Program-made: the position numbers and the translations under genes | Notes under the pieces: model-generated | The model's database searches: none | Told to the model about the DNA's origin: nothing | Seen by the model: only the letters and a program-made list of their open reading frames with translations | Shown here: positions 23,026 through 28,472 of the stretch, in pieces | Position numbering within the stretch: the stretch's first letter is position 1 | How the letters are laid out: every line of letters starts with the position of its first letter | Assembly: GCA_964585575.1 (NCBI GenBank) | Contig: CAZPEM010000024.1 | Location: 1-28,472, forward strand | Source: UBA4655 sp964585575 | Lineage (GTDB): Bacteria > Planctomycetota > Planctomycetia > Pirellulales > UBA1268 | Direction of reading: 5' to 3' | Length of the DNA: 28,472 bases

Positions 23026-24638
23026 CCCTTGCCGGTGACGCCCATGGATCGATGCGGCCTCGTCGCGACGCCTCGTCACGGCTCGCCCGGCTGCTCGATC
23101 GTGCCGTCTTCGTCGCCCAATTCGGGCGACTCCTCGAACTCGTCGCAAGAATTCTCGTCGCCGTGGCGGTCGCGGTCCTCGCGATCACGGTTGCGTGCAG
23201 CCTCGGCCTCCGCCTTCCGTTTCCAACCGGTCCGATCATGGTCGCGGCGGCGATCGGGATCGCGGTCTGGCTGGGAACACGAAAATGGAACTGGCCCGAC
23301 AGGCTCGCGACGGCCATGGCACTCGAACGGGCCCACCCACGGATCGGTGAGAGGATCTCACGGGCGGTCGGGTTCATCGGCAGGCCGTCCGAGACTGCAG
23401 GACCTCCGACGGATCTCCCCATGGAGGACCTCGTCGCCGAGGCGGTCGAGGAGGCGGCGACGGCGATCGAGGCGCTGGCGGGTGATCGATCGGGCAAGCG
23501 TCACGCCATCCACGGCCCCCTGCTTCCGGTGCGATGGCCCGCGGCGGGGCTCGCTGCCGGCGTCGCGGTCGTCGTCGCGATTCTCGCCGTGCCGGGGCGT
23601 CTCGTGCCGCAGCTTGCCGAGGCCTTTTTTCCGCCTCGGCCGGCGAGGCCGATCGCGCGTCCCGTGGAGACCGACCCGCCGATGGCGTTGCCGAAGGCAG
23701 CGACCACCGCCGCGGCGCGGCTTGCCGAGGCGGCGGCCGCGGAGGAACGGCTGGCGGTCGCGCTGCTCGCCCGGTTCGCCAGGTTGCCGGGCGGAGCGCG
23801 GGAGGAGCTGACTCGACGTGAACAGGATTGGCTCGACGAGACGGCGGCGGTCCAGGCCGCGATCGCCGACGACATCGGCCGGGATCTCGGGACGGTGGTC
23901 GCGGCGGTCGCGAGGACCGATCCGCGAATCGCCGACGAACTTGCCGGCGGAGGGCTCGTCCGGGAGCGTGTCGCGGCGCTCGAGCAGGCGGCCGAACGGA
24001 TCCGCGGAAATCAGTTGGCAGCGGCGTCGGGGCTCATCACGAAGCAGGTGCGGCCCATCCTCTTGGCGCTCGCGGAGTGTGGTGTGGTGCCATCGGGGAA
24101 GACCGGACCCGCGTTCGATCGGGCGGAGCTCGTGCGGCGGCGGATTCTCTCCGCGATCGCTGCAGACGAAGATCGGCTGCCGGCAACCATGACGGAGTCC
24201 GGACGCACTCCGACCGGCACCTCGGGCGATCTCGCTCCAGCCGACGGGGCGGAGCGTGGGCCGGCTCCTTCGATGCTCGGGACGACCGCAATCGATCGGG
24301 TGGCGACACAGGCCGCGGGCACGACCGGCACCGGCCGTGGAACGGCCGGCGATGCCGATTCCACTGCCGGTTCCATTGCTGGCTCTGCCGGTTCGACTGC
24401 CGGCACTGCCGGTGGGCCAGCATCGGTGGCCGCGACCGATCCCGAGGGGCGTCTCCCAGCCTGGGTACGAGCCCGCGAGGAGCGACCCGTGGAAACGCTC
24501 GCGGGCGACGACTTCTCCGCGCCGCCGCGGTATCGCGCGGCCGTCGACGACTACTATCGTCGGCTCTGGGCCGTCGAGTCGCCCGTGGGTGCGGCGCCGC
24601 CCGAACGGCAGCAGCGAGAGCAGGAGACCGCGCCATGA
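23022..24638 (+). CDS. Large uncharacterised membrane protein (DUF4175-like)
   Basis: A 538-residue protein from ATG 23022, overlapping the upstream stop (ATGA). Three membrane segments are clear: LVARILVAVAVAVLAITVAC (about 42-62), GPIMVAAAIGIAVWLGTR (70-87) and GLAAGVAVVVAILAVPGRLV (175-195). Between the second and third is a cytoplasmic loop (MALERAHPRIGERISRAVGF), and after the third a long helical region rich in Ala, Glu and Arg that looks coiled-coil. Residues ~430-470 are a Thr/Gly/Ala/Ser low-complexity run encoded by imperfect GCCGGTTCC-type repeats (24340-24420). The layout resembles DUF4175-type proteins of moxR clusters, but the family assignment is tentative. No enzymatic motif was found. 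The stop overlaps the toroid gene's start. Confidence 0.65.
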   Translation: MTLAGDAHGSMRPRRDASSRLARLLDRAVFVAQFGRLLELVARILVAVAVAVLAITVACSLGLRLPFPTGPIMVAAAIGIAVWLGTRKWNWPDRLATAMALERAHPRIGERISRAVGFIGRPSETAGPPTDLPMEDLVAEAVEEAATAIEALAGDRSGKRHAIHGPLLPVRWPAAGLAAGVAVVVAILAVPGRLVPQLAEAFFPPRPARPIARPVETDPPMALPKAATTAAARLAEAAAAEERLAVALLARFARLPGGAREELTRREQDWLDETAAVQAAIADDIGRDLGTVVAAVARTDPRIADELAGGGLVRERVAALEQAAERIRGNQLAAASGLITKQVRPILLALAECGVVPSGKTGPAFDRAELVRRRILSAIAADEDRLPATMTESGRTPTGTSGDLAPADGAERGPAPSMLGTTAIDRVATQAAGTTGTGRGTAGDADSTAGSIAGSAGSTAGTAGGPASVAATDPEGRLPAWVRAREERPVETLAGDDFSAPPRYRAAVDDYYRRLWAVESPVGAAPPERQQREQETAP

Positions 24639-25672
24639 CGTCACGGATCCTGGTCGCCCTTTCGGCCGCCGCCCTCGTGGCGGGTTTCGCGAAGGCCACT
24701 GTGGCCGACGACGCCGGGCTCCCTTCGAGGAGTCCCTCCGACGTGGCGATCCGTCGGAGCCGCGACCGCGGCGTCGAGCGGCTCGTGGCGATGCAGCAGG
24801 CCGATGGTTCCTGGGGCAGCGGCGGCTTTCGCGGAAGCGTGGCGGTCACGGCCAACGCGGTGCTCGCCCTCGTGGCCGCCGGCAGCACGCCGACGAGCGG
24901 CCCCCACGCCAAGGCGGCGGCGCGGGGCGTGGCGTTCCTGCTCGAGTCCGCCGATGCCGACGGGCTCTTCGACAGCCGAGAGCCGGGCTCCCGCGGTCCG
25001 ATGTACGGCCAGGCCTACGCCACGCTCGTGCTTGCGGAACTGCTCGGCGAGATCGACTCGCCCTCAGTGCCCGACGTGCTCACCCGCTCGGCTGCCCTCT
25101 TCGAGTCGGCCCAGAACGAGGAGGGAGGATGGCGATACCAGCCGAAGGCGGGCGACGCCGACGTCTCCGTGACGAGCGCGGTCGTCGTTGCCCTCGCAGC
25201 CCTGGAGAAGTCGGGCATCGCCGTGAGCCGCCGGTGCGTCGAACGGGCCGTCGCCTACCTGCGGCGGCTGCAGAACGACGACGGCGGCTTCCGCTACCAG
25301 GCCTCGGCGGGGGAATCGGCCGCCCCGCGAACCGCCGCGGCGATCGTCGCGATGTTTGCGGCGGGAGAATCGGCAAACGAGGATGGCCGGGCCGCGATCG
25401 CGCGGGCGATCGGGTGGCTCGAGAGCCACCCGATCGAGCTCGATCCTCCGACCGCCTACTCGGTCTACGGCACCGCGAGCGCGACCGCCGCCTTCTGGCA
25501 GGCCGGCGGCGAGCCATGGAAGCGGTTCTTTGGGCCCACGTCGGAGAAGCTGCTTGCCTTGCAGCAGCCCGACGGCTCGTGGCCCGACCCGTCATGCCCG
25601 GAATACGGCACGGCCGCGGCGGTCATGACGCTCTCGGTTCCCGATGGCCTCATCCCGGTGTTCCAGCCATGA
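24635..25672 (+). CDS. Secreted squalene-cyclase/prenyltransferase-repeat toroid protein
   Basis: A 345-residue protein from ATG 24635 (ATGA overlap). A signal peptide covers about 1-24 (ILVALSAAALVAGFAKATVA). The mature protein is a series of inner/outer helix pairs with Q-x-x-D-G-S-W-type turns: RLVAMQQADGSWGSGGF, FESAQNEEGGWRYQPKAGDA, YLRRLQNDDGGFRYQASAGE and LLALQQPDGSWPDPSCPEY. This is the alpha/alpha-toroid fold of prenyltransferase beta subunits, terpene cyclases and complement TED domains. The length covers the toroid only. Catalytic DxDD or a zinc site was not recognised, so it may be a binding protein; the substrate is unknown. It is the last gene of the moxR-coupled series and a distant relative of the C-terminal domain of the TonB-like protein at 5011-9000. 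Confidence 0.85.
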   Translation: MTSRILVALSAAALVAGFAKATVADDAGLPSRSPSDVAIRRSRDRGVERLVAMQQADGSWGSGGFRGSVAVTANAVLALVAAGSTPTSGPHAKAAARGVAFLLESADADGLFDSREPGSRGPMYGQAYATLVLAELLGEIDSPSVPDVLTRSAALFESAQNEEGGWRYQPKAGDADVSVTSAVVVALAALEKSGIAVSRRCVERAVAYLRRLQNDDGGFRYQASAGESAAPRTAAAIVAMFAAGESANEDGRAAIARAIGWLESHPIELDPPTAYSVYGTASATAAFWQAGGEPWKRFFGPTSEKLLALQQPDGSWPDPSCPEYGTAAAVMTLSVPDGLIPVFQP

Positions 25673-25692
25673 GCACGCTTTCCCTGGGGGTC

Positions 25693-25845
25693 GGGGGTGC
25701 CCCTGCCACGTCTCCGGACGTTTGCGGCGGCCCTCCGGGCCTTCGCTCACTGCATGTCCGCGGCGTGAAATTCCTGCCGGCGGGCTTCGCCGTATCCATG
25801 CCTGCGCTTGCTTCCATAGCCCGGCGACATGGCAGGGGCGCCCCC
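25693..25845. repeat. Palindromic intergenic repeat, related architecture
   Basis: Inverted arms of 20 bases (25693-25712 and 25826-25845, 18 matching) enclose a ~113-base interior with its own smaller pairings (for example GCATG/CATGC). Size and nested hairpin layout match the elements at 16331-16774, but the arm sequence differs. It fills most of the 25673-25911 spacer; the remainder (25846-25911) is A-rich and may hold the promoter of the next gene. Confidence 0.75.
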
Positions 25846-25911
25846 TCCCGAGTCTTCCCCAACACAGGAACAAAAAACCTCTGCCGACTACGCAAGCATA
25901 AAAATAGAGCA

Positions 25912-27033
25912 ATGCCCCCGCTCTTCTTCGCCGTGGCCGCGTGCAGTGCGGTTGTCGCCTTGTCGCCAGCCGCATCACGGGCCGATTCGCCGATTCCGCC
26001 GCTGCCCGCTGGATCGCAGGTGCAACTCGTCGATGGCGGCGTGATCGCCGGCCGGATCGTTTCCTGCGACGAGACCACGGTCGGCCTGGAGAGCCTCGAG
26101 CTCGGGCTCGTGAAGCTCCCCCGCGAGGTTGTCTCGGGCTGGAAGGCTTCGCTCGCGGCCGATCGCAACCGGCGGCAGCGGCCAGTGTCGCTCGAGGAGA
26201 TGGCCCGTGACGCGTCGCCGCGGGCGGCCGTCGCGGTCCTGCTCGACAACGACGACGTGGCGACGTCAAAGACGCTTTCGATCGAAGGGGATGTTGCCAG
26301 GATCGTCATCGACGGCGTGGCAGAGCCGGTGACGATTCCGCTGGGCCGGGTCCGCGCGCTCTCGTTCGCTCGCGATCGCCGACCCGCACGCCGAGGGCAA
26401 CGGCCGTCGGTCACGCTGCTTGCCCTGCGGGACGGCTCGCGGCTTGCGGTCGAGCCGCTCCGGTTGGACGCCGTGGAGGACGGGGGAGCGCTCCGGCTCG
26501 TGCTTGCGTCGCCGAATGCGAAGGGCCTCGCGGTCGACTGCCCGCGGGAGTCGGTCGTGGCGAGGGCCGATCGCGGCCCGGGCGTGAGGCCGCTGGAGCA
26601 GGAGGAGATCGCGGGCCACGGCGGCCGCGATCCCGGCGGTCTGCCGCTCGGTTTCTACGTGCCGTCGCGGTCGCTTTCCGGCGGCCCGTTGCGGGCCCGC
26701 GGAGAAAATGCCTTCGGCGGGTTCTCGATGCAGGCGCCGGGCAAGGTGATCTTCGTCATTCGCGAGCGGGCCGACCGGTTCGAGGGCCGCGTGGCGATCG
26801 ACGACTCGGCGGGGAAGGGGGGCACGATCCGCGTCAAGCTCTGGGCCGAGGCCGAAGGCGGAAAGCGAACGGCCATTTTCGAAAGCGGCCCGATCCGCGG
26901 CGGCGAGATGCCGGTTGCGATCGCCGCCGACGCTCCCGGCATGAAGTATTTCGAAATCGAGCTCGAGGCGGAGGGAGACGACTGGAAGCTCGCCCGCGTC
27001 GTCTGGCTCGACCCGGTCGTCATCGCGAAATGA
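25912..27033 (+). CDS. Secreted protein with C-terminal NPCBM-like domain
   Basis: A 373-residue protein from ATG 25912; only a weak AGAG precedes it, but it begins an export signal (MPPLFFAVAACSAVVALSPA, cut near residue 24). Residues ~30-80 look like a small beta domain (VQLVDGGVIAGRIVSCDETT) that may recur near 150-190 (VTLLALRDGSRLAVEPL). From ~240 the pattern LRARGENAFGGFSMQAPGKV, FEGRVAIDDSAGKGGTIRVK, RGGEMPVAIAADAPGMKYFE and VVWLDPVV fits the NPCBM module, a beta-sandwich often attached to glycoside hydrolases and thought to bind carbohydrate. No catalytic domain is attached, so it may be a carbohydrate- or cell-surface-binding protein. It follows the toroid gene after a 239-base spacer containing a palindromic repeat and is therefore probably transcribed separately. 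Confidence 0.75.
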   Translation: MPPLFFAVAACSAVVALSPAASRADSPIPPLPAGSQVQLVDGGVIAGRIVSCDETTVGLESLELGLVKLPREVVSGWKASLAADRNRRQRPVSLEEMARDASPRAAVAVLLDNDDVATSKTLSIEGDVARIVIDGVAEPVTIPLGRVRALSFARDRRPARRGQRPSVTLLALRDGSRLAVEPLRLDAVEDGGALRLVLASPNAKGLAVDCPRESVVARADRGPGVRPLEQEEIAGHGGRDPGGLPLGFYVPSRSLSGGPLRARGENAFGGFSMQAPGKVIFVIRERADRFEGRVAIDDSAGKGGTIRVKLWAEAEGGKRTAIFESGPIRGGEMPVAIAADAPGMKYFEIELEAEGDDWKLARVVWLDPVVIAK

Positions 27034-27069
27034 TCGCCATCGCGAGCAGGCACGCAACCCGCGAGCGGG

Positions 27070-28275
27070 CTACGCGCCGTACTTGCCGAACCGCTGCGCG
27101 TGGGCCATCGCGAGGAGCATGAGGTGCTTCGCCTCGAACATGCCGAGGCCGCCGCGGAGGCAGGCCCGCTCCGAGAACTCGGTCGAGCCATCGGGCCGGC
27201 AGGTGTCGGCGACGAGGAGCGTCGGCACCGGGTGCCAGGAGTGGCTCTTGAGCCTGCTCGGGGTCGAGTGGTCGCCCGTGACGACGAGCACGTCGGGGGA
27301 GAGCTTCATGATCGCGGGGATCGCCCGGTCGAGTTCCTCGATCCGCTTCACCTTCTCGGCGAACGCGCCGTCCTCGCCGGTGGAGTCGGTGTATTTGAAG
27401 TGGAGGAAGAAGAAGTCGTAGTCGTTCCAGGCCTTCGACAGCTCCGCGATCTGCTCGTCGAGCGACTGGGCCTTGCCGACGAGCGTCATGCCGACGAGCC
27501 TCGCGAGCCCCTTGTACATCGGGTAGACCGCGATCGCCGCCGCCTTGAGTCCGTAGAGGTCGAGGTAGGCGGGCAGCGCCGGCTTCGCGGCGAACCCGCG
27601 GAGCACCATGCCGTTGGCCTTCTTCTCGTCGGCGAGGATCGCCCGCGCCTGCCGGACGAACTCCTTCGCGACGGCAGCCGTCTTGGCGGCGGCCGGTGAG
27701 TTCGCGACCGGGTCGAGCGGCGCGACGCCGACCGCCTGAGGGTCGGTGTCGGCCACGCCGCCGTCGAGCCCCTCGCCACGGAACACGACGACGAACCGGT
27801 GCTCCTTCACCGGCTTCACGAACGTCTCCACGCCGTCGATCTTCACCCCCTGCAGCCGCTCGACCACCTTGAAGCTCTCCTCCGAGGCGATCCGGCCGGC
27901 CCGCCGGTCGGTGATGAGCCCGCTGGCATCGAGCGTGCAGAAGTTGCCGCGGGCGGCCACGTCCTTCGGTCCGAGCTCGAAGCCGATGCCGGTCGCCTCG
28001 AGCGCGCCTCGTCCGATCTTGAAGACGAGCGGGTCGTAGCCGAAGAGCCCGAGGTGGCCGGGCCCGGATCCGGGGGTGATGCCGGGCAGCACCGGGATGC
28101 TCGAGCCGATCGTGCCGCGGGCGGCGAGCGAGTCGAGGTTGGGAGTCTTCGCCGTCTCGAGCTCCGTCTTTCCGCCCGGCTCGATCGGCAGGCCCCCGAG
28201 GCCGTCGGCCACGAGCAGCACGATCTTCGTGGTGTTCTTCTCGGCCAGTTCGCGGACCAGGTCGTGCGTCGTCAT
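27070..28275 (-). CDS. apgM: 2,3-bisphosphoglycerate-independent phosphoglycerate mutase, archaeal type
   Basis: A 401-residue protein from ATG 28275, with GGAG eight bases upstream; the open frame extends further without coding signs. It belongs to the alkaline-phosphatase superfamily. The N-terminal metal motif is KIVLLVADGLGGLPIEPGG, followed by ETAKTPNLDSLAARG and the catalytic-serine region LPGITPGSGPGHLGLFGYDP. The second metal site is formed by FLHFKYTDSTGEDG and VVTGDHSTPSRLKSHSWHPV. It interconverts 3- and 2-phosphoglycerate in glycolysis and gluconeogenesis in the cytoplasm. The ApgM form, found in archaea and some bacteria, is about 400 residues, as here; ordinary GpmI is ~510. The 3' end faces the NPCBM gene, with 36 bases between them. 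Confidence 0.95.
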   Translation of the reverse strand: MTTHDLVRELAEKNTTKIVLLVADGLGGLPIEPGGKTELETAKTPNLDSLAARGTIGSSIPVLPGITPGSGPGHLGLFGYDPLVFKIGRGALEATGIGFELGPKDVAARGNFCTLDASGLITDRRAGRIASEESFKVVERLQGVKIDGVETFVKPVKEHRFVVVFRGEGLDGGVADTDPQAVGVAPLDPVANSPAAAKTAAVAKEFVRQARAILADEKKANGMVLRGFAAKPALPAYLDLYGLKAAAIAVYPMYKGLARLVGMTLVGKAQSLDEQIAELSKAWNDYDFFFLHFKYTDSTGEDGAFAEKVKRIEELDRAIPAIMKLSPDVLVVTGDHSTPSRLKSHSWHPVPTLLVADTCRPDGSTEFSERACLRGGLGMFEAKHLMLLAMAHAQRFGKYGA

Positions 28276-28472
28276 CGGGGCGGCTCCAAGGGTGGGCGGT
28301 CGATTCAGGCCCCTGTTTTCCGGTTCAGCGACCGCATCTGCAAGGGGTACGAGCATCGCCCTGTGCATGGATGTCCGGTCACGATCCTGCTGCTCGACCC
28401 CGCCCGCCTGCATGACACCGCATTGCCGCCGGGGGAGCAGACACTCCGTCGCTTCGGCGAGGATACGCCTGA
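28276..28472. other. Right-edge region, no assigned gene
   Basis: The 197 bases upstream of apgM hold no recognised gene. A plus-strand frame through 28321 stays open to the edge (DRICKGYEHRPVHGCPVTIL is part of it) with moderately GC-rich third positions, but it has no good start. The minus frame ending at TGA near 28307 is also open. Either could be the end of a neighbouring gene. Confidence 0.3.

Overview
The window looks like a metagenome-type contig from a high-GC planctomycete, most likely Pirellulales-like. The basis is gene content: ExbB with its own signal peptide, large Ala-rich TPR proteins, toroid (squalene-cyclase-like) proteins, a MoxR/BatA-type membrane operon, archaeal-type phosphoglycerate mutase, TatC with a long periplasmic loop, and short palindromic intergenic repeats. 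One run of exactly 100 N (4466-4565) marks an assembly gap inside the exbB-exbD junction.

Layout. (1) 1-362 is the N-terminal part of a TerC-family membrane protein on the minus strand. (2) 560-9000 is a plus-strand envelope operon: TPR protein, ExbB/TolQ-type channel, ExbD/TolR-type protein, then a 1329-residue protein with a TonB-like membrane anchor (S-x3-H motif), a long Ala/Pro-rich spacer with a triplicated ~190-residue module, and a C-terminal alpha/alpha-toroid domain where TonB would carry its receptor-binding domain. (3) 8909-9394 is a small convergent gene. (4) 9494-13229 is a flagellar export/regulation block: flhA, a FliA/WhiG-type sigma-28 factor and the anti-sigma factor FlgM. 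flgM is preceded by an exact GCCGATAA sigma-28 -10 element and followed by a strong terminator. (5) 13324-15822 holds a Fur-family regulator and a convergent WspA-like chemoreceptor. (6) 15912-16847 holds a possible small lipoprotein, tRNA-Leu(UAA) and a gene-free stretch with two inverted copies plus a solo end of a ~160-bp palindromic repeat. (7) 16848-18352 is a DUF420 membrane protein convergent with tatC. (8) 18422-19150 is a short secreted beta-propeller-like protein followed by a minisatellite. (9) 19344-25672 is a five-gene cluster whose four junctions are all ATGA overlaps: MoxR AAA+ ATPase, BatA-N-like membrane protein, GATase-like membrane protein, a large membrane protein, and a secreted toroid protein. 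(10) 25693-27033 is another palindromic repeat and a secreted NPCBM-like protein. (11) 27070-28275 is an archaeal-type phosphoglycerate mutase on the minus strand.

How they fit together. Two separate envelope systems each carry a toroid protein: an ExbB/ExbD-powered system in which the toroid is tethered to the inner membrane through a TonB-like anchor, and a MoxR-linked system in which the toroid is exported. The first is the best candidate for an undescribed system, because the energised partner appears to have replaced the TonB/TolA C-terminal domain with a toroid. The flagellar genes and the chemoreceptor suggest a motile or surface-sensing life stage. All functional statements rest on motifs read by eye; no database search was run.
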